Origin: Thermoanaerobaculales bacterium
Lineage (GTDB): Bacteria; Acidobacteriota; Thermoanaerobaculia; Thermoanaerobaculales; Sulfomarinibacteraceae
Assembly (NCBI GenBank): GCA_025456385.1
Contig: JALOKS010000148.1
Coordinates: 1-6,669 of the forward strand
Length of the DNA: 6,669 nucleotides
Direction: 5' to 3'
Shown: one piece after another, positions 1-6,150 of the stretch
Layout: every line of letters begins with the position of its first letter
Position numbering within the stretch: position 1 is the stretch's first letter
Made by a program: the position numbers and the translations under genes
Notes under the pieces: model-generated
What the model saw: only the letters and a program-made list of their open reading frames with translations
What the model was told of the DNA's origin: nothing
Database searches by the model: none

Positions 1-2135
1 TCCCACAGCGCGCGCTGCCGGCCGGCGTCGCCGCGGCGGCCGTAGAGGCGGCCGAGGTTGAACTGCGCCTGGTAGTGCTTCGGGGCGCGCTCGATCGCCT
101 GCTCGTAGAGCGCGATCGCGCGGGTCTCGTCGCCCGCCTCCTCGGCCAGCACCGCGAGGTTGAAGGCGGGGCCGGGCAGCTCCGGGTTGGCGGCGAGCGC
201 CTGCTCGAGGAGCCCGGCGGCCTCGGCGGCGCGGCCCTGGAGGGCCCTCAGCTCGCCGAGCCGGTTCAGGCGCACCGCCTCGCCCTCGGGCCGTGCGGTG
301 GCGCGCTCGAGGACCGCCGCGGCGTCGTCGATGCGGCCCGCCTCCTCGTAGAGCTCGGCGAGCGGCAGAGCCGCCGACAGCTCGCCCCCCGAGACCTCGG
401 CGAGGCGCTCGAAGCCGAGGATCGCGTCGGCGTCGCGGCCGAGGTGACGGTAGGCGCTCGCGAGGCCGTGCAGCGACTGCTCGTGGTCGGGGTCGACCGC
501 GAGCGCGCGCTGGAAGTGGGACGCGGCGTCCGCGAAGCGCTCCTCACCGAAGGCGATCTGGCCCAGCATCTGGTGGGCGTCGAGGATCTCCGGGTCGCGC
601 TCGAGCACGCGGGCGAGGGTCGCCGCCGCTGCAGCGGTCTCGCCGCCGCCGATCTGGCTCTGCGTGGTCATGATCGCCTGGTGGACGTCGATCATGTCCT
701 TGGGGTCGGCCCGCGGGCGCTCGTCCTCGGCCGCAGGCGCGACGCCGCCCCCGCCCGCGAGGTAGCCGAGGGCGCGCAGCCGCGCGAGGGTCTCCGGGTC
801 GAGATCGGAGGCCGCCGCCGCGGCGGGCTCACCGCCCTCCATCTCGCGTCGGAGGCGCTCGAGCCGCTCGCCGAGCCCGGCCGCGAGCTCGGGCTCCTCG
901 GCGATCAGGTTGCGCCGTTCGCCGCGATCGGCCCCGAGGTCGTAGAGCTCGGGCCGCGGCACGGCGATCAGCTTGTGGCGCCCGGCGCGAAGGGCGCGCA
1001 GCGGCGCCCAGCCGTAGTGGAGCAGCGGGTAGAAGGACTCGCTGTAGACCTCGCGGCCGGCCGCGAGCGCGCCACCCGCGACCGCCGGCAGCAGGCTCGC
1101 GCCCTGCGCGGCCGCCGGGACCGGCCGGCCGACGGCGTCGAGGACGGTCGGCAGCAGGTCGACGTGGCTCACCGGCTCGTCGACCACGGTCCCGGCGCGG
1201 GCCGCCCCGGGCAGGCGCAGGATCATCGGCACGCGCACCGTGCTGTCGTACACGAAGAAGCCGTGGAAACGCTCGCCGTGGTCGCCGAGGCCCTCGCCGT
1301 GGTCAGCGGTCAGGACCAGCAGCGAGCGCTCGAGCAGCCCCCGCCCGTCGAGGGCCGCCCGGAGCTCGCCGACCAGGGAATCGGTCCAGGCGACCTCGCC
1401 CCGGTAGGGACGCCCCGGGTGCTGCGAGGCCCAGGGCTCGGGGGGCGCGTAGGGGTCGTGGGGGTCGTAGAGGTGGAGCCACAGGAAGAAGGGCGAGGCC
1501 TGATCGCGGCCGTCGAGCCAGCGCAGCGCCTCGGCGAGGGTCTCGTCGCCGGGTCGCTGCACCGAGCCGAGGTTCGGGCTCTCCGTCTCCGCGGGCTCGA
1601 AGTCGTCGAAGTACCGCCCGAAGCCGCGGCCGATCCCCCACCGCGAGTCGAGGACGAAGGCGCTCACGAAGCCCGCGGTCTGGCGGCCGGAGGCGGCCAT
1701 CAGCTCGGCCAGGGTGGGCAGGTCCGCGGCGAGAAAGGCGCCGACGTTCTCGCGGATGCCGTGGCGCGGCGGGTAGAGGCCGGTCATGATCGAGGCGTGA
1801 GCTGGCAGGGTGAAGGGCACCGTGCTCGCCGCGCTGTCGAAGCGCACCCCCTCGCCGGCGAGGCGGTCGAGGTGCGGGGTCGCCACCGGCGAGCCGCCGT
1901 AGCAGGAGACGTGGTCCGCGCGCAGGGTGTCGATGGTGACGAGAACGACGTTGAGGGCCTCGGGCTCGACGCCGCCGAGCAGCTCCGCCCGGGCGTGGGA
2001 GGCGGGACCCTCCTCGCCGGCGCGCCGGCAACCCCCGGCGGGCGCGCCCACCAGGACCGCGGCGAGCGCGACCGGCAGCCCGCAGCTGACCAGGCGCAGC
2101 CCCCCGCGGGGGATGGAGCACGGCGCAGAGCTCAC
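1..2135 (-). CDS. Sulfatase-fold (alkaline phosphatase superfamily) hydrolase/transferase with C-terminal TPR array, partial
   Basis: The gene runs off the left edge, leaving 711 complete codons. The start is the GTG at 2135: an in-frame TAG lies upstream, no other start codon lies between them, and GGAGGG sits 9 bases before the GTG. A hydrophobic segment (about residues 13-33) ends at C36 in AGGC, a weak lipobox, so the protein is probably exported and perhaps lipid-anchored. The catalytic domain spans about residues 60-460. The metal-binding segment VVLVTIDTLRADH starts at residue 63 (D69), the nucleophile segment TLPAHASIMTG starts at T109, and ADHGEGLGDHG covers D278/H279. In FGly sulfatases the T109 position is Cys or Ser; Thr there is known in the phosphoethanolamine transferase and LtaS branches. 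True sulfatase activity is therefore doubtful, and a phosphoester hydrolase or transferase is possible. From about residue 475 to the edge there are roughly six TPR-like helix pairs (e.g. FADAASHFQRALAVDPDH), suggesting a protein-binding scaffold. The substrate is unknown. Confidence is high for the fold and low for the reaction. Confidence 0.9.
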   Translation of the reverse strand, partial: MSSAPCSIPRGGLRLVSCGLPVALAAVLVGAPAGGCRRAGEEGPASHARAELLGGVEPEALNVVLVTIDTLRADHVSCYGGSPVATPHLDRLAGEGVRFDSAASTVPFTLPAHASIMTGLYPPRHGIRENVGAFLAADLPTLAELMAASGRQTAGFVSAFVLDSRWGIGRGFGRYFDDFEPAETESPNLGSVQRPGDETLAEALRWLDGRDQASPFFLWLHLYDPHDPYAPPEPWASQHPGRPYRGEVAWTDSLVGELRAALDGRGLLERSLLVLTADHGEGLGDHGERFHGFFVYDSTVRVPMILRLPGAARAGTVVDEPVSHVDLLPTVLDAVGRPVPAAAQGASLLPAVAGGALAAGREVYSESFYPLLHYGWAPLRALRAGRHKLIAVPRPELYDLGADRGERRNLIAEEPELAAGLGERLERLRREMEGGEPAAAAASDLDPETLARLRALGYLAGGGGVAPAAEDERPRADPKDMIDVHQAIMTTQSQIGGGETAAAAATLARVLERDPEILDAHQMLGQIAFGEERFADAASHFQRALAVDPDHEQSLHGLASAYRHLGRDADAILGFERLAEVSGGELSAALPLAELYEEAGRIDDAAAVLERATARPEGEAVRLNRLGELRALQGRAAEAAGLLEQALAANPELPGPAFNLAVLAEEAGDETRAIALYEQAIERAPKHYQAQFNLGRLYGRRGDAGRQRALW

Positions 2136-2144
2136 GGACGCGGT

Positions 2145-2150
2145 CCCTCC
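2145..2150 (-). promoter_or_regulatory. Shine-Dalgarno GGAGGG of the sulfatase-TPR gene
   Basis: Read on the minus strand this is GGAGGG, followed by 9 bases and then GTG at 2135. It decides the start, since the frame has no ATG between its upstream TAG (about 2170) and the sulfatase domain. Confidence 0.7.
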
Positions 2151-2169
2151 GAGGGGATGGTAGCCCAGC

Positions 2170-2175
2170 TATGAT
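2170..2175 (+). promoter_or_regulatory. Candidate -10 box (TATGAT) giving a leaderless transcript
   Basis: TATGAT matches the sigma-70 -10 consensus at five of six positions and lies only 5 bases before the ATG at 2181. Transcription would start on or next to the A of that ATG. No Shine-Dalgarno precedes the ATG (the bases are GATGGGCC), which fits leaderless translation. No good -35 is visible 16-18 bases upstream. The whole divergent spacer is 45 bases (2136-2180), so promoter elements for both directions must overlap each other or the gene starts. Confidence 0.35.
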
Positions 2176-2180
2176 GGGCC

Positions 2181-2918
2181 ATGCGTGAGGCCACCGCCGT
2201 GGGCCCGGAGCGACGACGCTTCGAGGTGCCCGCCGCCGAGCTGCTGCAGGCGGTGGCGGCTTCGGTGCGCGGCCTGGAGACCGGTGCCGATTCGCCGATG
2301 GCGGAGCGGGTCAGCTCGCTGGTGGGCGAGGCCGGCGAGGCCTTCGTCGCGGCGGCGCGCCCGCGCGGCCTCTGGCAGCGGATCTCCCGCGCGGCCTTCG
2401 AGGAGGTGCTGCACGCCGACGGGGCGAGCGAGCCCGCAACCCCGCTCGCACAGGTGATCGAGGACGCCGCCGAGCTCGCGCTGTTCGCGGTGACCCTCGG
2501 CGACGCGATCGCGCAGCGGGTCGCGCACCTGTTCGCCGCCGGCGATCTCGCCGGCGGCTACATCCTCGACCAGATCGCGTCGCAGGCGGCGGACGAGCTT
2601 GCGCAGAGGGCGGCCCGGCTCTTCGAGGCCGCCGCACCGAGGGCGGGCTCGGCGGCCCTCCCCTACAGCCCCGGCTACTGCGGCTGGAACGTGGCCGGAC
2701 AGCACTCCCTCTTCGCCGCCCTCGAGCCGGCGGAGATCGGGATCAGCCTCAACGACTCCTGCCTGATGCAGCCCCTGAAGTCCGTGTCGGGCGTGCTCGT
2801 GCTGGCCCCGCTCGCGGCCCACGATTTCAGCCCCGCCTTCCCCTGCTGCGCCGGCTGCGCGACCCTCGACTGCCGGGAGCGGGTGGCGGCGCTCGCGGCG
2901 CGGCTCGCGGCGGGATGA
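2181..2918 (+). CDS. Stand-alone methionine synthase (MetH) reactivation-domain-like protein
   Basis: The protein has 245 residues and no signal peptide, so it is cytoplasmic. The C-terminal half shows hallmarks of the AdoMet-binding reactivation domain of cobalamin-dependent methionine synthase: PYSPGYCGW (161-169), QHSLFAAL (174-181) and ISLNDSCLMQPLKSVSG (188-204). In MetH this domain supplies AdoMet for reductive methylation of oxidised cob(II)alamin. Here it is a separate polypeptide, as known from bacteria with split MetH. The N-terminal half (about 14-150) is helical and includes LGDAIAQRV and YILDQIASQAADELA, also typical of the small stand-alone members. The tail has C222, C223, C226 and C231 in a CCxxCxxxxC arrangement just before RERV, possibly a metal or Fe-S ligand set (inference). 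No methionine synthase core gene lies in the window. The gene is divergent from the sulfatase-TPR gene and 209 bases upstream of the M3 peptidase. It could instead serve another corrinoid methyltransferase. Confidence 0.82.
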   Translation: MREATAVGPERRRFEVPAAELLQAVAASVRGLETGADSPMAERVSSLVGEAGEAFVAAARPRGLWQRISRAAFEEVLHADGASEPATPLAQVIEDAAELALFAVTLGDAIAQRVAHLFAAGDLAGGYILDQIASQAADELAQRAARLFEAAAPRAGSAALPYSPGYCGWNVAGQHSLFAALEPAEIGISLNDSCLMQPLKSVSGVLVLAPLAAHDFSPAFPCCAGCATLDCRERVAALAARLAAG

Positions 2919-2925
2919 GCTGCGG

Positions 2926-2967
2926 GAATTTTGAATTCTGAATTCTGAATTTTGAGTTCTGAATTCT
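2926..2967. repeat. Heptamer tandem repeat, 6 copies of GAATTYT
   Basis: Six contiguous 7-base units: GAATTTT, GAATTCT, GAATTCT, GAATTTT, GAGTTCT, GAATTCT. It starts 8 bases after the stop codon of the MetH-reactivation gene and forms an A+T-rich island in very GC-rich surroundings. Each GAATTC is self-complementary, so the tract can fold or slip. Heptameric short tandem repeats of this kind (STRRs) are known from heterocystous cyanobacteria; that is an analogy only. Confidence 0.9.
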
Positions 2968-2995
2968 CAGCCAGTGGATCAATCGAAGGTTGCCT

Positions 2996-3051
2996 CCCCT
3001 CTGCCCCTCTGCCCCTTTTCCCCTTTTCCCCTTTTCCCCTCTGCCCCTCCG
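2996..3051. repeat. Octamer tandem repeat, 7 copies of CCCCTYTK-like unit; G-quadruplex-prone on minus strand
   Basis: Seven contiguous 8-base units: CCCCTCTG twice, CCCCTTTT three times, CCCCTCTG, CCCCTCCG. The plus strand is almost pure pyrimidine. The minus strand therefore carries seven GGGG runs separated by four-base linkers, which fits the G-quadruplex pattern, and the central homopurine-homopyrimidine part could form triplex (H-DNA). It lies 28 bases after the heptamer repeat and 76 bases before the M3 peptidase start, in its upstream or leader region. The G-rich strand is the template strand for that gene. Confidence 0.9.
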
Positions 3052-3086
3052 CCCTCCCGGCCGTAGTACCCTGCGAGGCGAACGCA

Positions 3087-3113
3087 GCGGCCCGGGGCGC
3101 GCTGCCGGGCCGC
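3087..3113 (+). other. Perfect 9-bp GC hairpin in the leader of the M3 peptidase gene
   Basis: GCGGCCCGG (3087-3095) and CCGGGCCGC (3105-3113) are exact reverse complements around a 9-base loop. The stem ends 14 bases before the ATG at 3128, so in the mRNA it would sit just before the ribosome-binding area. No T-run follows, so it does not look like an intrinsic terminator of the upstream gene. A smaller 5-bp inverted pair, CTGCG (3071-3075) and CGCAG (3083-3087), overlaps it by one base. Confidence 0.5.
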
Positions 3114-3127
3114 AGACGGGGGGACAC

Positions 3128-5011
3128 ATGTCACATTTGTTCAAGAACTTGAGAGTGGCGCTCCTGCTCCTGCCGGCGCTGGCCGCGGGGCTCGCGGCCG
3201 CCGAGGAGAAGCTGTTCTACGAGAGCCGGGCAGAGGTCCCGCTCGAGTACCGCTGGGACCTCGAGGCCATCTTCCCGACCGCCGAGGCCTGGGAGGCGGC
3301 GTATGCCGCGGTCGACGCGAGGATTCCGGAGCTCGCGGCGCTCAAGGGCACGCTCGGCGGCTCGGCCGACAGCTTCGTCGCGGCGGTCGAGCTGCGGTAC
3401 GCCATCACCCGCGCCGCGGAGGATGTCTACGTCTACGCCGCCCAGTGGCAGAACACCGACACCCGCGACGCCGCCGCCAACGCGGCCCTCGGCAAGGCGC
3501 GCTCGTTGGCGGCCCGGCTCGAGGAGGCGGCCTCCTACTTCGAGCCCGAGGTCGTGCAGATCCCCGACGAGGTCATGGCCCGCTACCTCGCCGACCCGCG
3601 GATCGCGCCCTACGCGCACGTGCTCGACAACGTCCTGCGCACCAAGGCCCACACCCGCTCGCAGGAGGTCGAGGAGGTGCTGGCCGGAGCGTCGCTGCTG
3701 CAGGGGGCGCCTCAGCAGACCTACGGTTTCCTCGCCAACGCCGACATCGACTGGCCGAGCATCACCGACGAGAAAGGCGAGCAGGCGAAGGCTGTCCCGG
3801 GCCTCTACTACACCTTTTTGGGAAGCCAGGATCGCCGGGTGCGCAAGGATGCCGCGCTCGCCATCTACGGCACCTACGACGCCTACGGCAACACCTTCGC
3901 CGGCACCTACGCCGGTTCGGTGGCCAAGGACACCTGGATCGCCCACACCCGCCGCTACCCCAACACCCTCGACATGGTGCTCGACGAGAGCAATGTCCCG
4001 GCGCCGGTCGTCGAGACCCTGGTCTCGACCGTGCACGACAACCTCGACGCGGTCCACGACTACGTGGCGCTGCGCAAGCAGGTGCTCGGCCTCGAGGACT
4101 TCCACATCTACGACCTCTACGTGAGCCTGGTGCCGGAGGGTGAGGCGACCTACACCTTCGACGAGGGATGGGCGCTGGCGACCCAGTTCTGGACCGAGGT
4201 GCTCGGCGAGGAGTACGCCGCCGCGGCGGCGCGCGCCCGCAGCGAGCGCTGGATCGACGTCTACCCGTCGACCGGCAAGCAGGGCGGCGCCTACTCCTGG
4301 GGCACCTACAACACCCACCCCTACCTCTTCCTCAACTGGGGCGGCACCATGGAGGACGTCTTCACCCTGGTGCACGAGATGGGCCACTCCATCCACTCCT
4401 ACCTCGCCGCCGCCAACCAGCCCTACCACGACGCCGACTACTCGCTGTTCGTCGCCGAGGTCGCATCGGTCGGCGCGGAGTCGCTGTTCTTCGAGTGGAT
4501 GCTCGACCGCACCGAGGATCCGAAGCAGCGCCTGGCGCTGCTGAACCTGCGCCTCAACTCGATCATCGGCACCTTCCTGCGCCAGATCTTCTTCCACGAG
4601 TTCGAGCACGCCGCGCACCTCGCGGCCGAGGCCGGCGAGCCGCTGACCAAGGAGTCGCTGGGCGCGATCTGGGGCGACCTCTGGCTCGCCTACTACGGCG
4701 ACGGCGCCACCCTCGACCCCGAGTTCGCAAGCGGCTGGGCGCGCATCCCGCACTTCTACCGCACCTACTACGTCTGGGTCTACGCCACCAGCTTCGCCGC
4801 CGGCGAGGCGATCGCCAACCGCTTCAAGGCCGGCGATCCCTCAGCGGTCGAGGACTACCTCGCGACCCTCAAGCTCGGCGGCAGCGTCTACCCGATGGAC
4901 GCCCTCAAGCGCGCCGGGGTCGACATGAACGACCCGCAGGTGATCCGGGCGGTCATGGACAGCTTCCGGAAGATCGTCGCCGAGATGGAGAAGATCCTGA
5001 TCGAGGAGTAG
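3128..5011 (+). CDS. pepF: Exported M3-family oligoendopeptidase F-like zinc metallopeptidase
   Basis: The protein has 627 residues from the ATG at 3128. The frame is open back to 2990, but that extension would translate the pyrimidine repeat; the chosen start has a G-run just upstream and begins a clean signal peptide (K6, R9, hydrophobic 10-24, likely cleavage after AAA at 23-25). The enzyme is therefore exported, most likely to the periplasm, whereas classical PepF is cytosolic. The zinc site is clear: H416-E417-M418-G419-H420 with E444 in FVAEVAS as third ligand, spaced as in thimet oligopeptidase. Other M3/PepF landmarks are the helical N-terminal domain (about 30-200), NWGGTMEDVFTLVHE before the site, FFHEFEHAAH (about 488-497), and H542 followed by the Tyr-rich FYRTYYVWVYA. 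M3 enzymes cut short peptides inside a closed channel, so a role in peptide scavenging or turnover of signal-peptide fragments is likely. The gene appears monocistronic, with its own terminator. Confidence 0.93.
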   Translation: MSHLFKNLRVALLLLPALAAGLAAAEEKLFYESRAEVPLEYRWDLEAIFPTAEAWEAAYAAVDARIPELAALKGTLGGSADSFVAAVELRYAITRAAEDVYVYAAQWQNTDTRDAAANAALGKARSLAARLEEAASYFEPEVVQIPDEVMARYLADPRIAPYAHVLDNVLRTKAHTRSQEVEEVLAGASLLQGAPQQTYGFLANADIDWPSITDEKGEQAKAVPGLYYTFLGSQDRRVRKDAALAIYGTYDAYGNTFAGTYAGSVAKDTWIAHTRRYPNTLDMVLDESNVPAPVVETLVSTVHDNLDAVHDYVALRKQVLGLEDFHIYDLYVSLVPEGEATYTFDEGWALATQFWTEVLGEEYAAAAARARSERWIDVYPSTGKQGGAYSWGTYNTHPYLFLNWGGTMEDVFTLVHEMGHSIHSYLAAANQPYHDADYSLFVAEVASVGAESLFFEWMLDRTEDPKQRLALLNLRLNSIIGTFLRQIFFHEFEHAAHLAAEAGEPLTKESLGAIWGDLWLAYYGDGATLDPEFASGWARIPHFYRTYYVWVYATSFAAGEAIANRFKAGDPSAVEDYLATLKLGGSVYPMDALKRAGVDMNDPQVIRAVMDSFRKIVAEMEKILIEE

Positions 5012-5033
5012 GACGGCCCGAGCACCGCTGCAG

Positions 5034-5060
5034 ACCCGCGGCCACGGCCGCGGGTTTTTT
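5034..5060 (+). terminator. Rho-independent terminator of the M3 peptidase gene
   Basis: CCCGCGGC (5035-5042) pairs with GCCGCGGG (5047-5054) around a CACG loop, with a further A-T pair at the base, followed directly by six T (5055-5060). It begins 22 bases after the TAG. On the minus strand the stem is not followed by a T-run, so it works for plus-strand transcription. The last T is also the first base of the reversed stop codon of the convergent lipoprotein gene. Confidence 0.92.
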
Positions 5061-5473
5061 CAGGGGCCGGGCTCACCACCGCCCTGGAGGCGGCGGTCGA
5101 GAGCATGGAGGAGCTCGCGGACGGCACTGTCGGTGCGCCGCGAGGCCGTCGGTGCGTCGCGGTGAAGGCCGCGGATCTGCACGTCGACCAGGACGCGCTC
5201 CCCCCGGGGCCGGACCTCGATCACCAGCACGGGCAGGGTGCCGCGGAGCGCGTCCCCGGCCTCGGCCTGCACCCGCCCGGCCCCGAGGTCGGCCTCGACG
5301 AGGTAGCCTTCCTCCTCGAGGACCGCGACCAAGGCCTCGAAGACCGCGGACTCGGGCAGCAGGTAGCTCCGGGACCAGTCGCCCGAACCGCCGCCCGCCG
5401 AGCTGCAGGCCGCAGCGCCCAGCGCCAGCGCCCCCAGGAGGAGGGCTGGGGCCACCCGCAGGGCCCGGATCAC
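5060..5473 (-). CDS. Small predicted lipoprotein of unknown function
   Basis: With the GTG at 5473 the protein has 137 residues. This start overlaps the stop of the upstream anti-sigma gene as GTGA, the usual sign of translational coupling. A longer reading from another GTG at 5509 would add 12 residues and overlap by 40 bases. Two arginines (R3, R6) and a hydrophobic stretch (7-22) precede C23 in GAAAC, followed by SSAGGGSG, a typical lipoprotein signal with a flexible linker. The mature domain (about 33-130) reads as alternating helix and strand: VFEALVAVLEEEGYLVEADL, then VLVIEVRPRGERVLVDVQI, then a C-terminal helix. This resembles small alpha/beta lipoprotein domains of DUF3568 type, but I cannot assign a family. 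Its pairing with an anti-sigma-type kinase suggests an envelope component made together with a regulator. The stop codon abuts the T-run of the convergent peptidase terminator. Confidence 0.8.
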   Translation of the reverse strand: MIRALRVAPALLLGALALGAAACSSAGGGSGDWSRSYLLPESAVFEALVAVLEEEGYLVEADLGAGRVQAEAGDALRGTLPVLVIEVRPRGERVLVDVQIRGLHRDAPTASRRTDSAVRELLHALDRRLQGGGEPGP

Positions 5474-5934
5474 TCCTCCGACACGGGTTTGGGGCCTTTG
5501 ATCATCCACAGCTCGGTTCCACCCTTCTCGTAGCGGACTTCGTCCATCAGCTGGTTGATGAGGAAAATTCCGCGGCCGCCGTCGGAGAAGATGTTCTCCC
5601 CGATCACCGGGCTCGGCACCGAAGCCGGGTCGAAGCCCGGGCCGGGGTCACGCACCACGATCACCATCCCGCGGTGCTCGTCACAGGCCACGATGACCTC
5701 GACCAGCTTGTCGGGGTCGTGGCGGCAGCCGTGCTCGACGGCGTTGGCGAGCGCCTCGTACAGCGAAACCTCGATCTCGAACTCGCTGTCGGCGGCGCAG
5801 CCCTGGGAGCGGACGACGTCCATGATCTGCTCGACCACCGGGCCGATCGCCTCGATGTGGCCGGGCATCTCCTTCTGCACGCGGACCACCATGTGCCCGG
5901 CGTCGAGATCGCAGCGTGATCCAGAATCAAGCAT
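5470..5934 (-). CDS. RsbW/SpoIIAB-like ATP-binding protein (anti-sigma factor / serine kinase)
   Basis: The protein has 154 residues from the ATG at 5934. A GTG directly before it (5937) is also in frame, but GAGGTG lies 7 bases before the ATG. It is a lone GHKL-type ATPase domain. The N box EALANAVEHG carries E60 and N64, the G1 box is DPGPGF (D96, G98, G100), and the ATP lid GGRGIFLI begins at G119. The length matches the family, in which the protein binds a sigma factor and phosphorylates a STAS-domain anti-antagonist. E60, the usual catalytic base, is present, so kinase activity is expected. The spacer between the G1 box and the lid (103-118) is acidic and Pro-rich. There is no sensor domain, membrane segment, partner STAS protein, PP2C phosphatase or sigma factor in the window, so the target is unknown. 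The downstream lipoprotein gene is coupled to it by a 4-base overlap. The fold is certain; the exact partner is not. Confidence 0.9.
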   Translation of the reverse strand: MLDSGSRCDLDAGHMVVRVQKEMPGHIEAIGPVVEQIMDVVRSQGCAADSEFEIEVSLYEALANAVEHGCRHDPDKLVEVIVACDEHRGMVIVVRDPGPGFDPASVPSPVIGENIFSDGGRGIFLINQLMDEVRYEKGGTELWMIKGPKPVSEE

Positions 5935-5941
5935 CACCGTT

Positions 5942-5947
5942 CACCTC
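5942..5947 (-). promoter_or_regulatory. Shine-Dalgarno GAGGTG of the anti-sigma gene
   Basis: On the minus strand GAGGTG is followed by 7 bases and ATG at 5934. It favours that ATG over the GTG at 5937, which would leave only 4 bases. Confidence 0.6.
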
Positions 5948-6126
5948 GAATGCCACGCTGGCCAGGGCCGTGCCGACCGTGTGCCGTGACCGAATCGTCG
6001 CTCCCACTCCAGAGTACCCCCGTCCCGAGCCCGGCCCGCGTCCGCCTCTGTCCGGTCCCGGGCACGGCAGCGACGGCGCGCCGGCCGCGGGATCGTCCCC
6101 GACACCTGCGATCTTCCTGTGTGGCG

Positions 6127-6150
6127 ATCTCGCGGGCGAGATTCTATCTC
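6127..6150. repeat. Three alternating ATCTC/GAGAT arms forming competing hairpins
   Basis: ATCTCGC (6127-6133) pairs with GCGAGAT (6136-6142), and GAGAT (6138-6142) can instead pair with ATCTC (6146-6150). The two stems share the middle arm, so only one can form at a time. The second pair is centred on the candidate -10 box, which would also suit a small dimeric operator. The arms are short and chance cannot be excluded. Confidence 0.3.

Noticed and set aside
1303..2121. 272-codon minus-strand frame
   Set aside because: It lies in another frame of the same strand as the sulfatase domain, which shows clear motifs in its own frame. Its product is Arg/Pro-rich with no motif.
75..2174. 699-codon open frame on the plus strand
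   Set aside because: It is codon-aligned antisense to the sulfatase-TPR gene, is dominated by Arg, Ala, Gly, Glu and Val, and shows no family motif. In high-GC DNA this frame stays open by composition.
2926..3051. CRISPR array
   Set aside because: The units are contiguous 7- and 8-base repeats without spacers, so this is a pair of microsatellite-like tracts.
3087..3113. Terminator for the MetH-reactivation gene
   Set aside because: The stem is good but no T-run follows on either strand, and it sits next to the following start codon.
2990..3127. N-terminal extension of the M3 peptidase from the upstream ATG at 2990
   Set aside because: It would translate the octamer repeat into a Pro/Leu/Phe-rich stretch and bury the signal peptide 46 residues inside the protein.
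4595..4609. Second HExxH-like motif (HEFEH, residues 490-494) in the M3 peptidase
   Set aside because: It lacks the downstream Glu ligand spacing. The HEMGH at 416-420 with E444 is the canonical M3 site, and the later motif belongs to the conserved FFxEFE region of the family.
3131..4753. 540-codon minus-strand frame
   Set aside because: It is antisense to the M3 peptidase, whose zinc site and family motifs are in the plus frame; this frame has a composition-driven sequence.
4168..5919. 583-codon plus-strand frame
   Set aside because: It crosses the end of the peptidase gene, the terminator and two opposite genes with clear motifs; the product is Arg/Pro/Gly-rich and unlike any family.
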